Shown: one piece after another, positions 12,186-23,541 of the stretch
Numbering within the stretch: position 1 is the stretch's first letter
How the letters are laid out: each line of letters starts with the position of its first letter
DNA from: Puffinus mauretanicus
Lineage: Eukaryota; Chordata; Aves; Procellariiformes; Procellariidae
Length of the DNA: 64,000 nucleotides
Direction of reading: 5' to 3'
Assembly (NCBI GenBank): GCA_023333565.1
Contig: JAJKFH010001792.1
Location: 310,001-374,000 of the forward strand
The notes under the pieces: model-generated
Databases searched by the model: none
Seen by the model: only the letters and a program-made list of their open reading frames with translations
What the model was told of the DNA's origin: nothing
Position numbers and translations under genes: made by a program

Positions 12186-13357
12186 CTTAGCTGCCAGGAG
12201 TAGTTTATAGCAAGCCAGAAAGCTCAACCACATGTGCTGAGCCCCCATGGACAGGCCCAAACAGTTTGCCACATTTAATAACCCTGTGGGGAAGAGGCTG
12301 TGGGCTTTCCCATCAGTGGTGACCTCCTGGGGACACCCTTTGCCACAGCCCCTTTCAGGCTCTTCCCAAAGCCAGGTTCAGGGTGAAGGAGTCACCCGTG
12401 GGCATCAGGACCCACCTCCCACCTCCCTGGGGCTGCCAACCCCCCTATACCACTGCTTGTAGCCAGGGAGGACAGGGCAGAGGCAGTAACAATCTGAAAT
12501 GTCTTCCCTTAAAAGGACTCCGAAACATCCTAATAACGATGCATAGGAGCAAGCAGGATAGAAAGGGCTGGTGTGACCATTTCGACCATCAGTACCACCC
12601 ACCTGTGAAAGGAAAGGACAGAAATATCTTTCTGAAGAGTCTTCCTGTGATTCCTGACCTTTTGTACAAGAGGAAGAGAGTCAAAAAGCTCTGCACCAGA
12701 CAGACACAGTAATGAACGATCAACCAAAGAGTCACAAAACAGAAACCCACCAGCTGGCTTGTTGCCTCTCTCAGTTTTAAAAGCATTTTATAATAATGTT
12801 TGGCAAACTCAGGGAATGCTTTGGACTCCTTTTTGCTAGTAAGACCGGAGTCCTGTTAGTAAATAGTTCATAATATGTTTGAAGACATTTAGTCAGTTTT
12901 CGGGAGGGCATTTCTGCTGCCTTTGCTTTGGGGTTTTCTCTTCGTCTTTCCCCTCTGCATCTGGGTCTTTTGGGATGGTAAGGAATTGCAAGGGATGAAT
13001 GACAGCGAGGAGTTTAGGATAATCAGAGACAACCCTATGGAAATCCCTGTCCTTGCCACAAGGAGACACTGAAGATACTCTTGGTAAATATTTCCAGCTG
13101 AGAGAGAGGACACTGTGCTATTTATTTTTGGCATCAACTATAAAATCACCAAATGGCTGGAAAATTGCAGAAAGGAGGAAGCTTAAAAGAAGAGGTGGGT
13201 AGAGAAGAAATTTTAAAACAACATCTCAGCAATTTGGTATTTTTTTTAGGGTAAGAGTATTCTCAGATATAAAGAAGCTGATAGGTACAAATTAAACAGC
13301 ATGATTCAAAACATCAAGTTTGTTTTGAGCTAGTAATAACAAATATCCATTCCCTTT
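12186..13357. other. Intergenic unique sequence
   Basis: I see no gene, transposon or RNA gene here. The short overlapping frames at 12247-12786 and 12889-13137 show no recognisable domain or splice structure. Confidence 0.55.
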
Positions 13358-13795
13358 GGTGAAGAAATTTTTCCTAATATCCAATCTAAACCTCCCCTGG
13401 TGCAACTTGAGGCCATTTCCTCTTGTCCTACTGCTTGTTACTTGGGAGAAGTTGTAGTTGAGAGAGTGATAAGGTCTCCCTTCAGCCTCCTTTTCTCCAG
13501 GCTAAACAGTCCCAGTTCCCTCAGCCGCTCCTCATCAGACTTGTGCTCTAGACCCTTCACCAGCTTCGTTGCTCTTCTTTGGACACACTCCAGCACCTCA
13601 ATGTCTTTCTTGTAGTGAGGGGGCCAAAACCGAACACGCTGATTTGTCTGATCATGATAAAAAATGAGCTCTAATGTCACTCATCTATCTATGGTACTCA
13701 CCTGGCCACCAGGAATCCCAACTTATGCAGCTCAGGATACGGTTGGTTTTCTGGGCTGCGAGTGCACATTGCTGGCTCATGTCTAGTTTTTCCCA
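13358..13795 (-). mobile_element. CR1 LINE internal fragment lacking the 3' tip
   Basis: The minus strand reads as the C-terminal reverse-transcriptase tail of CR1: ORF pieces LERVQ-like, [19 protein letters not shown] and [16 protein letters not shown] lie in frame from about 13660 to 13440. It has no terminal ATTCTATGAT repeats. The copy is broken by substitutions and small gaps. Confidence 0.9.
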
Positions 13796-16700
13796 ATCTA
13801 GTTCTCCCAGGCCAAGACTTGCACAGCCTGTGGGCTATTTGGAAAAGGGAGCCCCTCCAAGTGTTGTCTATATTACTATACTGAGAACTCTGGTACCCAA
13901 GTTTAATTATGTATGCTACTCATGTCTCGGTGTTTTATCCCTCTGTATTACCTATTTTTTCACAAGAAACCTGGGTACATGATGTCAACAAGGACGTAGA
14001 CCTTGAGGCAATGTGGTGGGATGCCTCACCGAACACCTAGATGCAGCTTTGGCATCCCCTCTTCACAGCTGTTCTACATTCTGCAATCTCTCTGGAGCAG
14101 GAATGAAAATCAGATCTCCCAGGTTAAGAATGAAGAGTGTTTCAGGCCTTTTTTCTCATGCCACTGTCTCTTAATCTTTATTTTGATCTGATGTAGGTGC
14201 TCAACTTAACACAAGGGTAGTGAACTTCAAATAAGTGCTTGGCTCCCTAAGGCAGAGAGCACAAAGCCTTGCTCATGTCCTACTGTCCCTTCGTGTGAGC
14301 TTGGATTGCTCCATGTTGCTGGCTTGTGTCTCCTTGTCTTAGGACCCAAAACTCCCTTTGCTCTTTGAACAGGAATCCTGAATGCTAACTTCATGGCTTT
14401 CCATGATTGACAGGAAAAGCAAGAGTTAGGTGATGCAGCGTTAAACTGAAGACTCTATGCACGATCTACCACTGGATGATTTATCCTTTGTAACACACAG
14501 GGGAATGTGGGGAGTCCCAAGAGCTGTTGTTACAGCTGCAGGGTTATCCTTCCTCTCCACATCCACCTTTTGAAAGTGAATTAATCCTTTCTAAAACCAC
14601 TTCCTCCTGGAAACCAAACAAAACACACAGAAAAGTTGCTAAACTTGTTTCCTTAAAAATTTAAAACTAAACGTATAAGGATATCTTTCAGTTTCCTCAG
14701 CTGGGATATTGATACTTACATTAGGAACCAGCTTGTTAATCTGAATAAAGCATATACTTTTTATTTCTTTATTGTTTCTATATCCAAACAAAAGTCCCCA
14801 TACTTAAATAGAGTCACATAATCAAGAAGAGGCAAACGGCAGCCATTAAAGGGAGGTCTCAGTTTTATTGAATGTTTAATATGACAGAAAGTTAGGAGAT
14901 TCCATTTTTATTTGTTTAATTTAATTCTGCTATGTTTATGTGGATACAAACTGTTTGTATGTGATTTAGTTGAAAAGCAAGGTTTAAGTTCTATTTATAC
15001 AGGGAAATACACTCTTCACATTTCAGGACATAGCCTGTAGAGCGAATTATCTATGCTTAAGACACAGCATTTAAATTTCATGGCAGGAGAGGGTTAATCA
15101 GTTTTAAGGAAAGAGAAGAAAAATTAAGACCTGGCCTGTAATCTGATTTGAGAATTTTTTTTTTCCTGCAGTATCACCCTCCCTCACTTTCTTTTTAATT
15201 CCTCCACTCTCTTAACTTGCTTTCTGGCAGTAGGCGCTCAGATAATGTGACCATAGGCAATGCTTTAGGCAGTTAAAATAATTCTGGGTACATGAAAGGA
15301 GATGTAGCAAAGTCAGCAACCTGTATCTATAGGGGAAACGTATTTCAGCCTCCCAAAATTGCTCATAATATATCCAGAGTCACACCATTCCCTGGATGCT
15401 CCCTTCAGTTTGCTCCTATACCTCACTGTGGCCATCAGGGACTTCAGCCCAAGTAATAATTTAAAATTCCCATTAATTGTGGTTTTAAGGGAGTTAAAGT
15501 CTCTCCCTTCCCTTCCCTTCCCTTCCCTTCCCTTCCCTTCCCTTCCCTTCCCTTCCCTTCCCTTCCCTTCCCTTCCCTTCCCTTCCCTTCCCTTCCCTTC
15601 CCTTCCCTTCCTTTCCCTTCCCTCTAGGTTAATAAATAAAACAGTGACAAGGACCATTTCTGGGTACTCAATTTTCCTATTGCTCAACGGTTCACAGGAT
15701 CCTGGCATGGTTTTGGCCCATGTCAGCAATTTCAGGCAGCTCCCAGGCACAGTTTTGAGGTCAGCAAAGACCAGACACTATTCCCAGGAGACAGATCAGA
15801 TATGACCACCCTGATTTAGAGATTGAGTTTAATAATACGGATACAGGCTATTCTGTGCCAGGTAGACTCATGGCTCATAGTTCAGATATAGTCTAAAAAA
15901 TTAGGCACAAACTTCTTGTTTGAATTAGGTTAACTGCATCCTCACTGCCTTCCACACAATATTCATTCTAGTGATATAATATGATATTAATATTAATATA
16001 AACATGCAATTTAGAATTGTAATTCTAAGGTAATTGTATATCATTGCTTTCATTATTATAAGTGCACAAGCACAATGAAAGTCAATGTTTCCTGCCTAAA
16101 AGGCATAGGAATGAGCAAGTGTAAATGAATCATTTTAACAGCTCTGAAATTAAACATTTTGTTCTCCAGTATCAAAATGAAAAAGTTGAAAATTCAAATT
16201 TTAGCCTTTCTCCCACCCCCAGTTTTGAAATGAACATCTAATGATTTAATTTGGTTTCCGGAAGAGAACCTATGTTGCAAAAACTTTCAAGCACCTGCAC
16301 TTTGATAATCAGATTTGTTTATGGAGTTTCAGAACACCTTCCTAAGAATGTAATGACAGTACTCCTTAAAAAAAGGCTCACAGAATCACTACTCCATTTT
16401 GCCGACATTGGTCTTCCTTACTGAAGTTCAACATGCTAATTTTTTTCTCTAACTAGATAATTAAAAGTTTCAGCCCACTTTTGTTTCAGGGGTCTTAGAC
16501 TGGGTTTTATCACATGTTGAAATCACAAGAGCAGTTTCACAGTTCCCTGAATGACCAACCTTGTTTCAATCTTTTTTTTTTTAATCTCTGATTACTAGGG
16601 TTGTTTCTAAGTTTTTCATGAATCTGTTAGACTTCAGTGAAAACATAAAACAGAAATATCCTTTAAAACACATGGGATATAAAAGAAGGGACCTTAATCA

Positions 16701-17570
16701 GTGTAGTGGACAGGGGATTGGAATTCAGAACAGTTCCTTCTCCCAGCCCTACTTATTGCTCCCACGTGTGTGACCTTGGTCGAGACCTGCTTTTTTACTG
16801 AAGCTCCATTCTGGCTTGCCGTGCTCCCTTTTAATCATCAGACCTTATCACACAATTAATTGAAGGGAACCTGATCACATCCTAGAGGCTTAAACATCAG
16901 GAAGATGCTTGGCTGACAAAAAAAAAATAAAAGGGATCAATGTTGCAGCAGCAAGAACAGCACTCAGCAAAGTTCCCCATTGTGTCAAAACCCCTTATGC
17001 CATGTAGGATCTATTGTGCAAATGAAGGGTGATGCTTGTTTGGTCAGCTTCTCTCATTCCCTAGGGGTTTCCATTTGTGCATCTTCTGAATATGGAATTA
17101 GTATAAAGTAGAGCAGCCAATCTATCTTGTGCAAGTCATGAAAATAGCCACACATAGACCAGGAAGAGGGGAGAGAGTCACAGCTTCATAGAAACAAAAG
17201 CTGTAATTGCTCAGTTAATCTAACTCCTGCAGGACACGGGCCAGAAAACCTCCACGGATTAACTGTTGAATGAGCTGCAGTGTACCTTGCAGAAGAATTA
17301 GTACTAATACTGTCTTGGTTTTACTTTTTAAGACCATGGATGTAAAATCTTTTCCTACCTTAAATAATTGTTCCTTTCTTAATCACTATCTCTCATAAAG
17401 ATACAAATCTGTTTTCCATTCTGGGTTTTGTTGAACTTGAATCTTAAACCAGGGAAATCTTCTGCTTGGGTATATCTGTGTATCTTTTCAGTTCTCTGTA
17501 TCACTTTGTTATTAAGATGAATAAATTAAGCTTGTTGTGTCTTTCATTATATGGTAGATTCTCTTATACT
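13796..17570. other. Intergenic segment between CR1 copies
   Basis: About 3.8 kb of mainly unique sequence with one large pentanucleotide array (15503-15624, listed separately). No coding exon, tRNA or other RNA gene was recognised. AT-rich blocks at about 15960-16560 look non-repetitive and could be regulatory, without further evidence. Confidence 0.5.
15503..15624. repeat. CCCTT/AAGGG pentanucleotide microsatellite (about 24 units)
   Basis: A nearly perfect tandem array of CCCTT on the plus strand (AAGGG on the minus strand) runs for about 120 bp, with one interruption near 15611 (CCTTTCCC). It produces Gly-Arg-Glu-Gly-Lys repeats in one frame and Ser-Leu-Pro-Phe-Pro repeats in another, which explains the 145 and 148 residue open frames. 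Confidence 0.97.
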
Positions 17571-18265
17571 TCACAGAATCACAGAATCAGAGTGGTTGAA
17601 GTGGAAGGGACCTCTGGAGGTCAGCTAGTCCATCCCGCCTGCTCAAGCAGGGCCACCTAGAACTGGTTGCCCTGGACCACATCCAGATGACTTCTGAATA
17701 TCTCCAGGGAGGGAAACTCCACAACCTCCCTGGGCAACCTGTGCCAGTGCTCGGTCATCCTCATAGTAAAAAAATGTTTCCTGATGTTCCAAGGGAGCCT
17801 CCTGTGTCTCAGTTTGTGCCCATGGACTCTTGTCCTGTCACTGGACACCACTGAAAAGAGCCTGGATCTGTCCTCTTTGCACTCTCCCTTCAGGTATTTA
17901 TATACATTGATAAAATCCCCCCTGAGCCTTCTCTTCTCCAGGCTGAACAGTCCCAACTCTCTCAGCCTTTCCCCATATGAGGGATGCTCCAGACTCTTAA
18001 ATCATCTCAGTGGCCTTTCATTGGACTCTCTCCAGTATGTCCATGTCCCTCTTGTACTGAGGAGCCCAGAATTGGACACAGTACTCCAGGTGTGGCCTCA
18101 CCAGTGCTGAGTAGAGCGGAATGATCACCTCCCACCTGCTTCCAACACTCCTTCTAATGCAGCCCAGGATACCATTTTACCACCTTTGTGGGAAGGGCAC
18201 ATTGTTGGCTCATGTTCAACCTGGTGTCCACCAGGACCCCTAGGTCATTTTCTGCAAAGCTTCAG
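17571..18265 (-). mobile_element. CR1 LINE fragment
   Basis: The plus strand starts TCACAGAATCACAGAATCAG, the reversed CR1 3' end. It continues through about 690 bp of CR1 3' region, ending near a segment typical of the RT C-terminus (GCTCATGTTCAACCTGGTG, ACCAGGACCCC). It is 5'-truncated. The minus-strand frame 17657-17956 is the degraded C-terminal ORF2 piece. Confidence 0.93.
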
Positions 18266-21244
18266 ACAATGTTTTGGCATGACATCAGTGATGCCACAAC
18301 ACTTTATTCGGTTCACCAACAGCTTTCTTGAAAGGGACATATCAGAAAGGAGCATAATATTCTACCTGCCATTGCTTCACATCTGTGATAGATGCAACAT
18401 GACCTTTATGAATAAGTACATTGTATCCTTTTGTTTATTTAGACACAAGACACTCTTGCTCTTCTGCCCTCAAGCTCAAGCTCATAATTAGAGGATTGTT
18501 GCCTATGACCAACAATTCCCTTTCAGAGTCACTCCTTTCCAGAGCAGACTCCACCATCTCATAGGGAAAAGATCTGTATTTTCTTCTCAGATATGCAAAT
18601 TCATTTTCCCTCTGTTAAGAAGTTGTTTGCTGACATCCAGCTTGTTGAACAATCCAGGTCATGGTACATTTTTCCCCTTCATCAGTTTTCCCGCAATCTT
18701 TCAGTCACTTACAAACATTATTATCAGTGATGTTATATATTCTCATTGATAAGAATATAAACTAATGTCAGGGCAGGAACTGAAACCTGAAACTCTATTA
18801 GGAATTCACATGTTTAGTCATTATTCTCTCTTCTTCATCCATTTCGCGTTCAAATAGATAGCTTTAAATCCATTTAATGCATATAGTATTTTGTCTAATT
18901 GTTATAATTGTAATCGAGATCCCTGTGGTTGCAAGTTAAATGTGCTTTAGAAGTCAATCAAATTTGTAATCTCATCAAAAAGAAGAAAAACCACTTCATT
19001 TGACAGCATCTATTTTCTGTAAACCCGTATCGATTAGTATTAATTATATTATCCTCCTTTAACTTTTTTATTAATTGAGTCCTCAGTCAGATAATTCATT
19101 AGTGGGAACAGAACTGGTGCCAGACTGTTAAGCATCTAATTATGTGGATTTTTCTGTTCATATTTTTAAAATTTTAGCAACAAATTAACTTCTATGCTTC
19201 ACCAAGTTATAAAAAAAGAAATATTTATTTTCCAGACAGCTGATCATTTCTTTGAAAACTCCTCAAATTGTCATATTCTAAGATATTGAGCAACCACAGA
19301 TGAATTTATTCCTTTGTTCTTATTCATAGCACTTGTTATCTTCTTCTAAGACATTAGTCATAGTTGCTGTGAGAGACAGGTTACTGAACCTGCTGGTCTG
19401 GTTTGATACCGTTCTTACACTGGACTGATACACACTTTTATAATCTTCATCCATGTACTCATGCGTATAGAGCAAAATCTGGACACACTTTTAAATTAAA
19501 ATCTTACCTAACAAACAGGATGTTTTTTTCTTTATCCTTGAAGTCTTGTGAACCTAGCAGTCAAAAGAAAACAGTGGCTTTCCATGATTTCAAATGGAGC
19601 CATTGAAAACAAACAGGTGTTAGATGTAAGAAAAAAAAAATCACCTGAAAAAGACTGAAACATTTCCGCTCCTTGTGCCACCATGTCCCCTCAACATGGG
19701 TATGAAATCAGAACACTTTCTTATACTGATCTTACAGGTTCTCTGCAGAGCAAAAACTGAAATACAAAAAAAACGCCTCATGAAAACTCTGTGCGGATAA
19801 TGCGTACACGTCTAAAATTTATGAGTGATACAAATTGGAATTTGTAGATCAGTAATTATATATGGACTCATATGAAACATGGTATTCCTCCTGGAAGCAG
19901 GCTGAATGCTGCTCAGCTGTGTAGCGGACATACGGTGTGGTCATAGGACAGGATTTTTGGTGGGACAGGACATGTTTGGGAACGGTCACTTGGATTTCTG
20001 GGGGCTGAAGAGAACCCAGTTTTGTTGTCGTCGTTATTTTTGAGAATGGGAATTTTTGGGAATCGTGAAGGAATAGTAAACCAGTAAACAGCTTGAGCAC
20101 TACCCTGCAAGCTCTACAAACCTCCCATACTTTTACACTGCTAGAACAGCTCCTGGCAAAGTTTTGGCTTGGACTAACTAGCAGTCTCCCAGGCATGGGG
20201 GAAAAAAGCGTAGCACAAGTCAGAGACCTTTCCTATTGTGCAGTCTGGATGCAACCACCTCTTTTGAAGGGAAAAAGTCACACTGTATCACTCTGCAAAC
20301 TTCACATTTGATTACAAGAAAAAATCCTATAGAATAAGAAGCAAAAATATTGCTGATAAACAGAGTTGTCTGGAATTAATCCTGGTCCTACTAAAGTCCA
20401 AGGGGATTTTGTTATTGACTCAAGTAAAGGCCGGATAGGGTCATTAAGATAGCCCCAAGGTACTGACTACTAGAAGTCAAGGATGTAGTGTGATATTAGA
20501 AAATAAAAGGAATTATCTCTCTTTTGGGGTATTCTGTAACTAGGTGAAAGCAAGAAACTAGGAGGTTCCCTTTCAACTGGCATTTAGAGGAGATAAAAGA
20601 AAGCACATTGTTCCCTATTGTAAAGAATAGACACACTTTATCTAATTATCTTTAAATATTATTCAGTGAATCAGACTTTTGTTTCTTATCCTAAAAATTG
20701 TTAGAAAGCAACTAAAATCAGAAGAAATCTTTAGCATTTTGGAATATAAACCTAATTTTAGTAATTATTATTATCATTATTTAGATTAGTTTGTTAAACA
20801 GATCAGCTTGCTTGGCGATCATCATCATCACTTGAATAATATATATGTTTAGTTTGTCTAGAGGTGGGACTCTTTTACCTTGATCTTGGGGTCAGTCAGC
20901 AGTTACATTAGATGCAGCCTTTCACATGAACACCTTGGAGCCTGGGTATGTTCACATCCTTGAGGTTTCCTCTGGTCCTGGCCAGAAGCCCTGAAGTATG
21001 GGGCTGACAGATTAATATCTGTAGGACCTACAGGAAGTCCACATCATAATTCTGTAACACTTATTTTAACATTATAAAATAAAAAGATATGTGCAACTTA
21101 CTTCAAAAGCTAATGAGTCATTGGCTGCTTCTGTCCTTGGCCTCATATTTGGTGCTCTTACCATGCAGTCTTGCTTGATAGTTGCAATGGCACCTTTGTC
21201 TGATCTAAAATATGTGCAGACATTTTATGGAAAATTTTTAATTA
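18266..21244. other. Intergenic unique sequence, partly AT-rich
   Basis: I see no gene or transposon. The block at about 18880-19330 is AT-rich, non-repetitive and contains several TAATTA-type homeodomain core sites, so it is a candidate conserved non-coding element. The frames at 19849-20311 have no recognisable domain. Confidence 0.5.
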
Positions 21245-22744
21245 ACCCTGGGAACTACTGACCTGTCAGCCTCACCACTGTTCCTGGAAAAATCATGGAA
21301 CAGATCTTCCTAGAAGCTATGCTAAGGCAATGGAAGACAGGGAGGTGATTCGAGACAGCCATCATGGCTTCACCAAGGGCAAATCCTGCCTGACCAACAT
21401 AGTGGCCTTCTGTGATGGAGTGACTACATCAGTGGACAAGGGAAGAGCTATGGATGCCATCTACCTGGACTTCTGTAGGGCCTTTGACACAGTCCCCCAC
21501 ATCATCCTTCTCTCTAAACTGGAGAGATATGGATTTGACAGATGGACTGTTTGGTGCATGAGGATTGGTTGGATGGTTGCATCCAGAGGGTAATGGTCAA
21601 TTGCTCAATGTCCAGATGGAGATCAGTGACAAGTGGTGTCTCTCAGGGGTCTATATTTGGACCAGTACTGTTTAGTATCTTCATTAATGACATAGACAGT
21701 GGGATTGAGTGCACCCTCAGCAAGTTTGTTGACGACACCAAGCTGAGTGGTGTGGTCAACATGTCTGAGCGACGCGATGCCATCCAGAGGGACCTGGACA
21801 AGTTCGAGAAGTGGGCCCCTGTGAACCTCATGAGGTTCAACAAGGCCAGGTGCAGGGTCCTGCACCTGGGTCGGGGCAACCCCCAGTATCAATACAGGCT
21901 GGGCGATGAAGGGATTGAGAGCAGCCCTGCCGAGAAGGACTTGGGGGTACTGGTGGACGAAAAGCTGGACATGAGCCGGCAATGAATCATAGAATCACAG
22001 AATCATTAAGGTTGGAAAAAACCTCTAAGATCATTGAGTCCAACCGTCAACCCAACACCACCATGCCCACTAAACCATGTCCCTAAGCACCCTTGTGCAC
22101 TCACAGCCCAGAAGGCTAACCATATCCTGGGCTGTACCACCAGCAGCATGGCCAGCATGTTGAGGGAGGTGATTCTGCCCCTCTACTCTGCTCTGGTGAG
22201 ATACCACCTGCAGTGTTGCGTCCAGCTCTGGGGTCCTCAGCACAGGACAGACATGGACCTGTTGGAGCAGGTCCAGAGGAGGGCCATGAAGATGATCAGG
22301 GGGATGGAACACCTCTCCTATGAAGAAAGGCTGAGAGAGTTGGGGTTATTCAGCCTGGAGAAGAGAAGGCTTCGGGGAGACCTTATTGCAGCCGTTCAGT
22401 ACTTAAAGGGGGCTTATAAGAAAGATGGGGACAAACTTTTTAGCAGGCCTGTAGTGATAGGATAAGGGGTAATGGTTTTAAACAAAAAAAGGGTAGATTT
22501 AGTCTAGATATAAGGAAGAAATTTTTTACGATGAGGGTGGTTAAACCCTGGCACAGGTTACCCAGGGAGGTGGTAGATGCCCCATCCCTGGAAACGTTCA
22601 AGGTCAGGTTGGACGGGGCTCTGAGCAACCTGATCTAGTTGAAGGTGTCCCTGCTCACTGCGGGTGGGGTTGGAGTAGATGACTTTTAAAGGTCCCTTCC
22701 AACCCAAACTATTCTATGATTCTATGCTTCGATGATTCTATGAT
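21245..22744 (+). mobile_element. CR1 LINE with ORF2 reverse-transcriptase remains, interrupted
   Basis: This is the longest CR1 copy in the window, about 1.4 kb of element. It encodes the RT palm in pieces: [13 protein letters not shown] (motif A, near 21465-21500), [21 protein letters not shown] (motif B and following, near 21635-21690) and [11 protein letters not shown] (catalytic motif C, near 21720-21752), then the C-terminal tail [21 protein letters not shown]. It is 5'-truncated. The reading frame shifts near 21545-21600, and a second CR1 (21985-22093) splits it. It ends with the ATTCTATGAT-type 3' terminus. It cannot encode a working protein. Confidence 0.95.
21985..22093 (-). mobile_element. 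Short CR1 3'-end insertion nested in an opposite-strand CR1
   Basis: About 109 bp beginning AATCATAGAATCACAGAATC (reversed CR1 3' end) sit inside the plus-strand CR1. The host element reads ATGAGCCGGCAATG before and TGTGCACTCACAGCCC after, which fit together as continuous CR1 sequence. No clear target duplication is seen beyond perhaps 2 bp. Confidence 0.92.
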
Positions 22745-23232
22745 CTTCCTTGGGACAGGCTGTCTTTACTGCACTTTGCACAAAGTTTGAGATTATCTAT
22801 GTGTCAGAGGTTACTAGTAGGAACATTCTATGTAATTAAACATAATCAATTACTCTAAAGGAGCAAACAAGTCACAAGAAGCTACTTATGAAAGCTGAGA
22901 TCACAGACTCCTGAGAGAGGCTACCCAGAACATACTTAATAGCAGCTGAAATTGGATAGTCAAAATCCATCTCCTACCATCCTACTTGAATGAGTACTGA
23001 ACACAATCCACCTAAAATTTTGGCAGGCAATTGATAAAAAAATACACACAGAGCTGCAAATATATGTATCAATAAATACAGGCTGAAATATATTCACTGC
23101 ACCAAATACCCTTTTTGTTGCTTGAAATAGCTGCTGCCTGTGTGTCTTGCAGAAAGGCATCCAGTGTTGCTGTGAAGACACCACATGACAGGGCACCCAT
23201 CTCTTCCTTTGTTATTTGGTGGAAACACCTTT
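22745..23232. other. Intergenic unique sequence between CR1 copies
   Basis: About 490 bp with nothing recognised. The minus-strand frame 22960-23196 has no domain. Confidence 0.5.
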
Positions 23233-23541
23233 TCATAGAATCATAGAATCATAGAATCATTAAGGTTGGAAAAGACCTCTAAGATCATCGAGTCCAACCA
23301 TCAACCCAACACCACCATACCCACTACACCATGTCCCTAAGGGCCTCATCTACACGTCTTTTAAATACCTCCAGGGATGGTGACTCAACCACTTCCCTGG
23401 GCAGCCTTTTGCAAGGCCTGACCACTCTTTCAGTAAAGAAATTTCTCCTAATGTCCAGCCTAAACCTCCCTTGGCACAACTTGAGGCCATTTCCTCTCGT
23501 CCTATCACTAGTTACTTGGGAGAAGAGACCAACACCCAGCA
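23233..23541 (-). mobile_element. Short CR1 LINE 3' fragment
   Basis: It begins with three TCATAGAA units followed by TCATTAAGGTTGGAAAAGAC and the CR1 tail. About 310 bp remain. By eye it closely matches the plus-strand copy at 30282-30605. Confidence 0.94.

Noticed and set aside
15313..15805. 145- and 148-residue frames across the CCCTT array
   Set aside because: They arise because the pentamer has no stop codon in these frames. The flanking parts are unrelated to known proteins.
21330..22465. Plus-strand frames with reverse-transcriptase motifs as a possible host gene
   Set aside because: The motifs are those of CR1 ORF2. The frame shifts near 21545-21600 and a second CR1 interrupts it, so it is a dead retroelement.
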